DNA from: Myripristis murdjan
Taxonomy: Eukaryota > Chordata > Actinopteri > Holocentriformes > Holocentridae
NCBI RefSeq assembly: GCF_902150065.1
Contig: NC_043994.1
Location: 26,368,913-26,432,912, forward strand
Length of the DNA stretch: 64,000 nt
Reading direction: 5' to 3'
Positions 45,853-64,000 of the stretch are shown here, piece after piece. The position numbers were made by a program, and so were the translations under genes. The number at the start of each line of letters is the position of its first letter. The stretch's first letter is position 1. A model generated the notes under the pieces. It worked only from the letters and a program-made list of their open reading frames with translations, did no database searches and was not told the origin of the DNA.

Positions 45853-45890
<38 letters not shown>

Positions 45891-48800
45891 CTCGTCCTAT
45901 ATCCCGGATCAGTTATAGCAAAAAATCTGTTTCTTTTAAAATTCCACCGGTTAAGGGACGTACTCATTTTCAGTGAAATATTGACATGTTTTCTGACCTG
46001 ATGCCTGCAGGAGCAATTTGTTCGAGTGCAGGTGGACTTGTGGGCGAATGAGACATAAGCGTGGCTCCCTCTTCTGAGTCAGGCTCACACCGTTTTCGTT
46101 CACCACCATCCAGCCTCTGTCATACAGCAAGCCTAGGGCTCCCACTGGCCAGTTATGGACCTGCATGAACAATAGCACAAACTAATACATAAATAGAGAG
46201 AGAAAATGTCTGGGAGGGAGGGAGTGAGAGCGAGAGAATTGGAAAGAGGCAGAGATATACAGAGGGATGCTCAAACCTCATATGCTGCACATGATTTGAT
46301 GGGATATATGTAGATGTTGGTCAGAGTGTAAGCCCCCGCATTGCCGTTTCCATCTGTCCTGACGTCGCTGACGCCACATCCGTTCAGCGACTGTTCTGTA
46401 GGATTATGTCTCTCATCTGCCTCGTCAGTTTTGCCATTAGTAATTTGGATCGGACAATCTTGATTTGAGTCCGGGGATGCTCCAGCAGCCTTTAGTTTCT
46501 CCAGTCTGTCCTGGTCCACTTTCACCGGTTTCTCCACAAAGCACTCGACGACAAAGTTCAGGAGGTTTTGACAGTCCTCAAATGTTGACATGTAGCCAAA
46601 GGACACCCGAACAGATCCGGTCGGCTGGCCATCCACCATGTCGATGTTGTCTCCACACACGTGGCCGGCCTCAAAGAAAAAACAACAGTATATTCAGACT
46701 GAGAGTTTTCTTTTTTTTTTCTTTATCAAACACAGAATATTGCATATTTTTTCCCTATTCGCTTTTTCCTCACCTCCAGATTTCTCTTCACCTCTTCGTT
46801 GGTGATCCCAAGGAAGTGCTGGCAGGCCCCTGTGTTGCAGAAGCACCCTGTGCGCACATGAATATTATAGAGACTAGCCAGCCTGTCCACCTGAGGGGAA
46901 TAGAATAATTGAGTCGTTGTAATTCAGCGGCACAGCACAACAACACAGTAATTACACTGTTTTGAAACAGAAATAAAGCTGGTTTACTGAATGCACCTGG
47001 GAATAGCCAATCATCTGTCCAAGACGATCCATCAGATTGAAGTTAAGGATTGCACCCTGTGTGCTTGGACTCTCAAACTGGCCTTTGGTGTATATCTGCG
47101 CCACCGGTCGCCCGTTGCCATGGCAAAGACTTGACAGCAGCATGTAAGTGTAGCGTGCTAAGCCAAACGTGTGCAGCTGGATGTTGTCTATGCCCCCTGA
47201 AGCCAAAAAGGAGATAAAGACAGGGCTGTTGTTGATGTATCCTTGAAGCTGATTGTCATGACACTGCAACTGAATCGGGTTTTCTGTGTTTCCCTGTAAA
47301 CCGTCATCCTTTATCACAGTACCTGTGATCTTGTGCAGAGCTTCAAAACTGTGATTTAGAGCGATGATGTCCAAGAAAGAAACTGTGCCATCCTCAAATC
47401 TTTATTATGAGAAAAAAAAAAAAAAAAAAACGAATAGCACAAAAGGATGCAATGGTTATGAATCAGCTGTGAACTTTTTACTGACAACTTTGAGAAAATA
47501 TTTTGGCTTGTGGAGGCTCCTGCAGTTCTTTACCTGTCAGAAATGTTTGCTCTTTGCTTGTAATAATCTTCTCCGGAAAGGTAAGCCTCTGCTGTGCCCC
47601 CACCGAAATAAGTCTTTTTCAGCATGCCTGCTGTGTCGTTGCGGACAAGAAGAGCCCCGAGACCTGTGGGGAAGCCAAACATCTTGTAAAAAGAGATGGG
47701 AATGAAATCAGCAGGGCACTCCTGTAGGTTTAGAGGGGAACAGCTGACATGAGAGGCTGCATCTAGCAGCACAAACCAGCGGCCCTGGTGGTCACACGCT
47801 GGGTAGAGGCGTCTCGCCTGGATGCCTTTCACATGGCTCAGGGGATACTTCCTTCCAGAGAAGTTGCTCTGTGCCGGGTAGCAGAAGAGGTGTGGCGTCT
47901 GGCAAATTCTGTCTTCACCCAGAGCCTCATCCTTTGCCCTGTTTTCCACTTCATGTGGGGAGACTGGCAGGGTAACTACTCCCTGCCCGGAAGTCAGTCC
48001 TCTGATGCCAACCACTGAGGTGTGGTTGTCAGTGAGGTAGGAGAAGTGACTCCCGGCCTCGGTTGCAGTCTGCGGCCTCCAGGGAAAGCTCTCAGCCACT
48101 AATTTGAGCGCCGCTGTGCAACCAGAGATGAAAATCACGGAGTACTCCTCAGGGGTGGTGTTGAAATGCTGCAATACCCTGTAAGAAAATGTTCCTTTTT
48201 TTAACGCTTTACCCATTTGATCCAGCAAATTACCATTCAAAGCAGTCACATGAGTCAATTGCAATGGCCGCTTGCTTCAGATGGGAGGAATTAGGCCTGG
48301 GCGGTCGAGACTAAAATCAAATACCACAATTATTTTTCTCCTAATAGCTCGATATTGTAATTGGAGGAACAACAGCGCTTTCACAAGACATTTATTTCTG
48401 ATAAATGATCATAAGTAACGCAAACATGATGACCAAGCAGGCAGAGGCAAATCACAGAACAGCTCCAACACATGATTCCACACTATAACACAGCCTTTAC
48501 ACAAGAAAAAAAAAAAAACAACACTTATGCCATATGACAATATCATGAGACATATCAGACTATCACCCAGCTCTAGAGGGATTACCTATATCTGACCCTC
48601 TCCACAGTGTCATGTGTCAGCCGGCTGCTGGGGTTGTAGCTGTGAGGGTTTCCTATTGGTTGAAAAAACAAGCAACTGGATAAAAGAACATGTCAAACGG
48701 TGATAGAATGATTTATAAAGTCATAAAATAATATAATATAATATAATTGTCTCACCATACAGATTCCTAGAAATGTCCTGGCAGAAGTCTCTCACCAGGG

Positions 48801-49036
48801 ACTCCGGGTACAGAGTTGCGGCTGCATGATCCAGATAAGTTATTCCTGTTATGATAAATAAAATGCAGCCATGTCAACAGGCGCAGAGGTCGGCCCGAAG
48901 GTGACTCACCAACACAATAATTACCTTTAATCCTGGTGAAGTCCCGGTCGATCACGTCCTGCAAGTCTCTCGCATAGCCGTAGTGACTCCAGAGTCGCTG
49001 GAAAGTTTCGAAAGTGCAGAGTTTTTGGAAATCCAT
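43524..49036 (-). CDS. mocos: Molybdenum cofactor sulfurase, complete 15-exon coding region
   Basis: Replaces the equatorial oxo ligand of molybdenum cofactor with sulfur, activating xanthine dehydrogenase and aldehyde oxidase in the cytosol. Exons in transcript order: 49036-48925, 48845-48756, 48652-48586, 48178-47534, 47399-47323, 47196-46997, 46890-46774, 46669-46277, 46160-45998, 45848-45761, 45355-45231, 44348-44252, 44118-43977, 43869-43765, 43628-43524; 2,526 nt, 841 aa (human 888), all in phase. The N-terminal NifS-like aminotransferase domain has YLDHA, the PLP lysine in SFYKMFGFPTG (about K255) and the sulfur-carrying cysteines in RTGCFCNTGACQ (about C413/C415). The C-terminal MOSC domain follows from YIYPIKSCAAYE on, with GRCGRCQMIGVDQDTG. 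The start lacks the human N-terminal extension (MAGAAAESGREL...), beginning MDFQKLCTFETF. A hAT MITE sits in the intron 3 donor region. Confidence 0.97.
45857..45889. repeat. (AC)n microsatellite at a mocos acceptor
   Basis: Sixteen AC units, beginning 8 bp beyond the end of the exon at 45761-45848. On the sense strand this is a GT tract just upstream of CCTGCAG, where a polypyrimidine tract would normally be. Confidence 0.95.
48293..48575. mobile_element. hAT MITE at the mocos intron 3 splice donor
   Basis: The ends TAGGCCTGGGCGGTCGAG and (reverse complement) TAGAGCTGGGTGATAGTC are those of the MITE at 24893-25191. The flanking 8-mers GAGGAATT (48285-48292) and GAGGGATT (48576-48583) form a duplication with one difference. 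The exon 3 donor GT is at 48585-48584 in sense, so the duplication occupies intron positions +3 to +10 and the element itself begins at +11. Confidence 0.8.
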
Positions 49037-51169
49037 CGGCGGATCTCACGCTGAAGGAGAGAGAGAGAGAGCTACAGGTTACAAAGCCAAACGCACAGCT
49101 GGTGTTTTTGCCAGGCTCTGCAACAGAAGAGACTCACTCGCCGGCTCGAAAAGGTCCAAGTCCAACTGAGTTTCGTCCTCATATCGGGACGGAAAAGATT
49201 CACTTCGCATTCCTCTCTCAGAAGAAACAGGAAGGGTGGACGGGCGCAATAACGTGACTAGAAAATTCTCAGAAAAATGACACCCCCCCCTCCAAAAAAA
49301 AAAAGAAAAAGAAAAAAAGAAAAAAAATCACAGATTCTTGCACACTGGTCAGTCACCTGATCCGCATTATTTTGCAGCTGGAAATTAAAGTTGTGGGTTT
49401 GTTTTCCCTCTCCTGCATATGATCTCCGCCATGTTTTGTTTTCCTCCTGGATGTTTTCGCATTTTGCTCTCAGGAGCAGCCAAACAGCAACAAACAGCAG
49501 CCAACAAGGACAAAAAGGGAAGAAAAATGTCATTAATAAAGCTGGGGAAGTTATACCCCCAAATGGAATCCATTAGAGATACTGCTTTGGTTCAGATTAT
49601 TACAATGTAGTTATGATTATTTGATGACAGGCGTGCTATTAGGTTTAGATTTGACTCCAACAGACTGTCACTTGAATACTGTTATCAGTATTGATGATGC
49701 TGCTGTTGCTGGTGATGATGGTCATTACGATGATGATGATGATGATGATTGTTATTGCTCTTTGCTACAGCCCAATTAACGTTGTGAAAATTGCATTTAA
49801 CCTGTAAACATTGTCGAATGTCAGGTAAAATGATGTTCGCCACTCTAATTTCAATGCAAATGCCCCCATGTTTATTTATTTATTTATTTTTTACTCTGGC
49901 TTCTGCAACTGTAACAGGTTACAAGTCTCACTATTCACTTATACAGTAATCCCATTACATGCAGGTAATCCCCGGCTCTGATCTCGTTGAGCCACAAGGT
50001 ACATGAGGGATGAAGGGTGAAGAGAGGAAATTAGTCACAAGCTATTGCCATGAAATGATACCATGCAGCCTAAATAATTTCACGGCCTACTGTACTGTAC
50101 ATCTGGATGGAAATAAGTTACTGTCACATATTTTGTTGGATGTCATGGATGACAGAAGTCCTTCATAGTGTTGTTCTGGCCCTCATTCATTTTGCAGGCA
50201 CACACACACTGACACACACACACACCATTCATTGATTAATTTCCCTCCCTAACTCATAATCTTAACTAGAGGTGTCAATAGTTTAGTACTCAAAACGAAA
50301 ATCTGCTATTCTGCCTCCTCAGTTCACTGAACTGTGCTGATTGTGAACTGGGATTTTGTTTTTTTGTTTTTTTTAATACAGCTCTTGCACTGATGCAAAA
50401 TTACAGCAAACACGTTAATGATGTAGGGCTTGCAACACTGCTTTTGATAATAACGATAACAATAATGATAATAATGATTATGATAATAACATAAGGCCTA
50501 ATAACTGACTTTCCACCAGCTGCATACAAAGTCTTTCTGTTGCCAAGTTACACAGCCTTTCAGATCCCTGGTAAAAGCCCTTTTAGCCTTAAATTGTTGG
50601 TATGTGTTTGTCATTTAAAGAAAAAACTTGAATTATGTAGATTCTTTAATGGCAGCCTTGACGGGAATTTGTTTTGCATTTAGTGCCAAAAACAACTTAC
50701 AAACTTATATCACACATTCACAAATACCTGGCATAACCTGAATCACTAACACTGAGATTATTTCAATTATATAAAAGATATTTAAGATATTTAAACACCC
50801 TTCCTATGCCACCCCTCGCCCTTGAACAGGAAAAATGGCAGCCAGTAATTTTGGGTTAATTCAGGTTTTTTCAAGCAAAACTGTGACACAAACCAAACCG
50901 TGGCATCAGAAATGAGCTACAAACTGAGCAGTGAAAAAGGTGAACGAACCTTAAATCTCAACACCATACAGCTAACGTCAACCCCGCACCAAACCCTAAC
51001 CTAAACCCTTATCCTCGCCTTGTGGTAAGCCCCTAAAAAAGTGAGCAGCGGCAAAACATCCTCACTTTGGTGGCTTTTCCTCATCATGAGCACACTTGGT
51101 CCTCATAAATACAGAAAGCCACGCATGATGTGTTATAACTCTACAGCTCCATTAAGTCTGTCACATGGT

Positions 51170-52330
51170 AGTGAATATGGAAGCTCTCTCTGGTAAATGT
51201 TTGCGGTTTGCCTTTTGTTGATGTGGAGAGACCATTGCGCTCGGTGCTGACAGTCAGCCATGAGGCTCTCAGCAGCCATCATTGTTTCTGTGCAATGCAG
51301 TGAAAAGTAATTAAATATGCCACTTATGCTTCGCTAATTCATTTTCTTCACAATTTTGAAGCTCAGCTGAATACATTTTTCTGTGCAGAAGGGCTGTATT
51401 GTATCCACTATGGCCTCATTACAAGGGCAGAAGGGCTCAGCTTGGGGGAGGGGCGGAGGCAGAGGAGAGCGGGGGGGTTCAAGCGCCCCGTGAAGACATT
51501 GTGCTTAAGATTACTAAACACCTCAAACACCACATTGTCCTTCCCGGGCCTCAATTAGTCGGCCGCCTTGTACAAAGCGCAGATTTCATACAGAGGAGAT
51601 TTATTTTTAGAGAAAATCCAGCCTTATGCAAGCAGGAAGCACTCTGAGAATCTAATGATGAACACAGCAGTCATGCAGAGTTGTTAGTCACAGTGCTACA
51701 TCAGTAACAAAGCTTCTCTTTTTTTTCTCCCCCCTAAGCAGTCCCTCTCTTTCTGTTTTTGATGTCCGCAAAAGGCAAGACCTTCCCAGTTTTTGTTGTG
51801 GTGGCTGTAACTGTAGCCCGCTCTATCTGCGCTGGACAGGGTCCAGCTGAGGAGCCTCTTTGCCCTGCCCTCAGGCCTCCTCGACTAGTGGATCTCGGAG
51901 CTGAGGAACGCCTCTTTCGTGGCTGTGACAGGGAGAATTAGGCGAGAGATGCGGGTTCACTTGCCCTGCATAAGGGCTTATCTTGGGCTAAGCTGAGGGA
52001 CTAATAGCAAAGCCAGCCTCCACTCCAGCCGGTCTGAGGGCACGGGGAGCCATCTGTCCACTCTCTGTGCAATAACCGACAACAAAGGGGGCAAACATTT
52101 AACACGGAGTGTAAACCAAAGGGGCCATTCATTCAGAAGATACCAGGGGTAAAGAAGAGGAATAAGTATTCTGAAATATAAGGTCAGTACTTTACAGCAA
52201 TCAGTCTTGTTGCTTTACAGGCCTCTCAGCCACACAGAAGGGTCAGGCTCATTACTGCTCAAGTTTCCAGCGGTAATAATGTTACCAGACTGCACTAATA
52301 GTTGGGTTTGGCCCGGCATATAGTTGAACT
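51170..52330. promoter_or_regulatory. Candidate conserved non-coding block upstream of pcbp4
   Basis: In contrast to its AT-rich surroundings this stretch is compositionally balanced, free of recognisable repeats and lacks coding content. It contains clustered factor-like words such as AACAAAGG (SOX/TCF-like), GGGCTTATCTTGG (GATA-like, reverse) and CAATTAGT. This is the texture of a vertebrate enhancer, but conservation cannot be tested from one sequence. Confidence 0.3.
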
Positions 52331-55097
52331 TTTAATTCAGTATTCTTTTTGGTGCAACTTTTAATAGGGGCTGAACACTGTGTAGTTTTACATCTTGGAA
52401 CTACTGACTTATACCAGGTTGAGTTGAGGATTTGAACTGGTTGTTTTTCTGTAGTCTGAAATATTGATTATTGTTGAAGTCCATGCGGTCGCACACTGAA
52501 GTATGCATCAGAGACAGGGCTGGCTTGAAAACACTCAATCAAATATTGAGGATTTGAAATAAATTTGACACCGCCGTGATCCAGACATGTGATGAGTGTC
52601 CAATCTTGAATAGTGTAACCTTTATGTTGAGGGAGGAATGCCCTGCTGAGAGGCCCCGTGCTTAAGCTGATGTGTGTAGGCTCACAAATGGTTATAAATA
52701 GAATATCGATGTAGATTTCTAAGAAGCAATTACCAATAGGTTAGAAAAAATGGCTTATGTCGTAAATGAGGACACAAAATCGACACGTATTCCTGCCTAA
52801 CATATGGAATATCGTTTAAATGATGGGCCACGATCTTCAGATCTGCTGCGGATCATCTTTATTCTCACGTCATTTAACATTCTGAAAGTGGATATTATCA
52901 ATTTGAAACTCTCCAGGTTGTCCACTTTCATATTGTGCCCTGTGGAAAAAAACAAAGGAGAGAAAAAGCTCCAAACAAAACAAGCGAATGTTCTGTCACA
53001 CAGGGATTAATGCCCTGTTTATTGTCTGCTGCACATTTATGGCTGTCAGCGTGTGCTGGGAGTTGAGTTAGATTATCTGTATATCATGTACCCTCTGTGG
53101 CTGCTGCTCTGTGCTACTGTTTTGTTCTGAAGTCTTGAGTGGGCGCTGACATGCTAGAGGTGACAGAAATGGGTCAAAAGGGTCTTAGCATTAACTAAAC
53201 AAATCCTGGCCTATAGGATTAGACTGTGATGTTGCTGTTTATTTGATGCATTTACTGTAACTTTATAATGACACACACACACCGAGAAAAAGCTGAGAGT
53301 CTTGTTAGCACCAAGCACATACCCTCTTCCTCAGTGAGATATCGCCTGGATTAAATCCTGTAGCTCAGTCGGATAGCAACACGAGAATTCGCCAGAACAA
53401 GGCTCTGCTGTAAATGAACCTCGATAGAAATCTGTTTTTATCTGCCCCTTTACACATTGAAATTGTCTCATTTCATTTGATCGCTGCTTGTTTGCCTTTA
53501 TAAGGATAATGCATCCCGCAGTAAATCTCATTGTGTTGTGTGTTAGCCAGTCTAACCCTAATCACAAATGCCAATGCTTGAGTCAAAACTCATTTTTGGT
53601 CTTTTTTTAGGTGTGGAATGGCGGAAGAGAGTTCTTTATTTATGGGTTTGTGTGAGTATCTGAGCGGGGGGTTAAAGGTCATATATTGCAAAATGTCATT
53701 GTACATGCTGTAAAGCCCCGGATTGAATTGAATTCTGGATTAACGGGGTAGCACCTCATGCACGTTTGCCAATCGGGTGCTGAGGTCCCTCCCCTTTTGT
53801 TTACATCACCCAGGCCTCAGCGACTAAATTCCCCTTCAGCGTTTAGCCTACAGACTTTAGGCGGGTCTCACGTGCTTCTGTGCACTCAGTGGGCCCAAAA
53901 CCCCTGGCAATGAGCCCAGAATATTACACAATGTGCAACTGTTGTGAAAAAAGACTGTTGCCATCGACTTTTCTTATGATTTAGCTCATTTTTTTTCCTT
54001 TACCGTAAGTTAGAAATTCCTCAACAATCTGAGTCCGTTTGATGAATGTACCAGCCCCTCGGATCCAGCCTGGAGTGTTAAAAATAAAATGGTAAAAACA
54101 CTTCCTGGAACTGTTGTGATCCAATAAATGGCGCGACCCCTGTCCTGTCCTCTACAGACCTAAAGACCGCTCTCTGTTTATTATGGTGCAGCCTGCCCAC
54201 ACTGCGTTGAGGCATTCTTTTATTGCTCTGAAAATATGACAAATTGGACACGCGGCTAGGACTGCACAGAACAGACATTGTGTGGTGTCAGCGTGATATT
54301 ACGAGACGGTCACACAGACGTCACTTGATCCTCAGGCCTGTACAATACAAGTGGCCTCCTTTGTGTGTTATCTAATTAAAGTGAATCACGCCAGTTGCAT
54401 TTATCCGGTCGCAAATGACAGGGGTCCCACGTGAAGGTCACACCTAGAGATTGGCTTATCTTCCTCCTGTCACAAGTATCAAAACACAAAAGCTACTCAT
54501 CGCAGGGCTGTAATGTAAGAAAAGTGAATGAATTAGTCTCAGTGCAGTCTGTCTAAGTTTTACGGGGCCTTATGGCTGCGGTAAAAGTCAAACACAGAGA
54601 CGCTCACTGCTAGGAAAGCCGCTATTTCAAAAAGGAAAATTTGCAATTTAAAATGAACTCATTTGTGAAATGCAAAAAGGCTGCCCAAGTGAATTCAATT
54701 ACCCAACTTATACTAAGAAATAAAGAAATGATGATGGCATTTTAGGATGACATTTCTGCAGCATTTTCATATAAACAAATGTTGTTTTTTTTTTTTTGTG
54801 CGCGTGTGTGTTGCTGTGTACTGTCACAATAGATTAACACAATGGTGATTCAACCTATATTCGTGATATTTGTATTCATGAGGCCTTTATGTTTGCTGTT
54901 CAACACAGGAACAGAGGTGGGTTTTTTTTAAATTTTATTTTATTTTAAAAGAACTACTTAGTTAACATTAGCAGTGATACCCACCGTAGGGCAACAGGAA
55001 AAGAGCACCACCCAGCCACTGAAACTCAAAATCACTGGCAGAAATCCAAGCAAAGACACGCTTGGTCCAGGAAGTAGATATGCCTTAAAATAAATAG

Positions 55098-55156
55098 CAG
55101 CAACAACAACAACAACAACAATAATAATGATAATAATAATAATAATAATAATAATT
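55098..55156. repeat. (AAC)n/(AAT)n microsatellite
   Basis: AACAACAAC passes into AATAATAAT over about 60 bp, 150 bp upstream of the pcbp4 first coding exon. Confidence 0.95.
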
Positions 55157-55303
55157 AAAAAAAACACTAGGACTTCTTAGATTGCCATTACAGATAATAA
55201 TTCAGTGAACCACCTGGAATATGTCATATAAACACTGGAGATGTCTCAATCCTTTCTTTCTCCTGTTTCAGAGTGTTTACTTTGAAGTTTGGAAACACTG
55301 AGG

Positions 55304-63018
<7,715 letters not shown>

Positions 63019-64000
63019 CACCTGCTGGGATTTGCTTATTAGTGTAGTCAATATGGCAGCCTGGTCTGGCATATTTATGTAACAGTAAATTATTTAATAT
63101 TTTAGACATACCAACACGGAGTCGTGTTCGAGTATTTTACACAAATCAGGACAACGTCAGGCACCAGGCTTTCAGGTTAATTAACATAATGATGAAGGAT
63201 GATGGTATCAATAATGTCCTCGTTAACTGTAGATAATTGCAGCAGGCAGCAGAGGTTCGTATCACCTTGCAGACATGCATAACAATTCATGTGTTTATCT
63301 CAGGCTCATACATTAGTATCTTAGAAAGTTATTTTTCAAATGGATTCATGTTGGGGAGGTTTGTATGATGAATTACTCCAGCAAAATGTATTTTCCATAA
63401 TATATTTAAAAAAAAAAAAAAAAAAAAAAAAAACGGACCTAGTTTTGTATTGGTGTAAATAGTTTCCAAGCATTTTTTTTTTTTTTTTTTTTAGGAAATG
63501 CAGACTTGTATCATGTTGTGTGGTACTTTGTTGGCAGCAGGCTGTTGAGAGGGTTGTCTTGTAAAGTAGAAGTAAATATGTTAAGCATCTTTTAACAAGG
63601 AATGCTCCACTCTTGTGTTCCCCTGTCACATTTCCTCCTTTCCTCCACTAGGCTCTCGTCAGTGGTAACAGGCTTGGGTGTTCTGTAGTAGCGTTGCACT
63701 GTTGCGGTTCCTACGGGATTATCCTAAAGCCACACTGGATTCTAGTGGATTTCACTCTACACAGTAATCCTGTAGAGCGGGACTGGCCTAACTAGCTCAT
63801 TTACTGTTCCTCTGTGCTAGCTGTGATTTGTTTATTCTGAACCCTAAATGAGTGGGACTCTTCAACTATCAGTATCTGCATTTGATACTGACTAATTATT
63901 GTAATAAATACAGGTTTTATTCATGTGCTCCTGGTGTGGGTCTCTCCCCAAACAATGCCGATTTGTAATAACTGTTGATGGAATAACTTTGAAATAAACA
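63019..64000 (+). other. pcbp4 3' UTR
   Basis: Extends from the stop codon to the window edge, with poly(A) signals AATAAA at 63903-63908 and 63993-63998. Cleavage after the second would fall just outside the window. Contains A-run and T-run tracts at about 63408-63433 and 63473-63492 that could pair as an inverted repeat in the mRNA. Confidence 0.75.

Larger units (their letters stand above)
49037..55303. other. 6.3-kb divergent region between mocos and pcbp4
   Basis: Promoters of both genes must lie here. Next to mocos there is a (GA)n run at about 49053-49070 and a homopolymer patch at 49280-49330. (GAT)n occurs at 49728-49750, AT-rich GATAAT repeats at 50445-50500 and (AAC/AAT)n at 55098-55156. 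No repeat family was recognised between 51170 and 52330, which is listed separately. An acceptor (TTTCAG at 55266-55271) upstream of the pcbp4 ATG shows that at least one untranslated pcbp4 exon lies somewhere in this interval. I could not place it. Confidence 0.5.

Noticed and set aside
55289-55303. Upstream extension of pcbp4 (TTG start, ETLR)
   Set aside because: The codon at 55289 is TTG, not ATG. The ATG at 55304 gives the N-terminus expected for the family.

Overview
This is a gene-dense window from the nuclear genome of a vertebrate, almost certainly a spiny-rayed teleost fish. The proteins match vertebrate families exon by exon. Introns are short and of the canonical GT-AG type. The spaces between exons hold long CA/GT microsatellites, hAT-type MITEs, a Tc1 transposon and LINE/SINE-tail repeats of the kinds common in teleosts.

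Six host protein genes could be reconstructed from start codon to stop codon with all exon phases in register. In order they are: sfxn4 (minus strand, 14 coding exons, 314 aa), prdx3 (plus, 7 exons, 248 aa), tm9sf3 (minus, 15 exons, 586 aa), an abhd12/abhd12b-like serine hydrolase (minus, 13 exons, 354 aa), mocos (minus, 15 exons, 841 aa) and pcbp4 (plus, 12 coding exons, 426 aa). sfxn4 and prdx3 stand head to head about 1.4 kb apart. Both act in mitochondria: complex I/iron-cofactor biology and peroxide removal. From memory, the two genes are also neighbours in human. prdx3 and tm9sf3 meet tail to tail. tm9sf3, abhd12-like and mocos run in series on the minus strand. mocos and pcbp4 are head to head across about 6.3 kb of non-coding DNA that looks partly conserved or regulatory.

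Mobile DNA lies mostly in introns and in two intergenic stretches (27-32 kb and 39-43 kb). The main elements are: a 1,385-bp hAT-type element in prdx3 intron 1 that carries a Crypton-like tyrosine-recombinase fragment; a 72-bp minisatellite interrupted by a foldback hAT MITE in prdx3 intron 4; an almost perfect 1.63-kb Tc1 element with a full-length transposase frame whose catalytic glutamate is glutamine; and a hAT MITE that landed at position +3 of the mocos intron 3 splice donor. No rRNA, tRNA, CRISPR array or retroviral/LTR element was recognised.

I did not find a clear new multi-gene system. The most unusual objects are the hAT/Crypton composite, the Tc1 copy with the lost catalytic residue and long terminal repeats reaching into its own gene, and the MITE at the splice donor.
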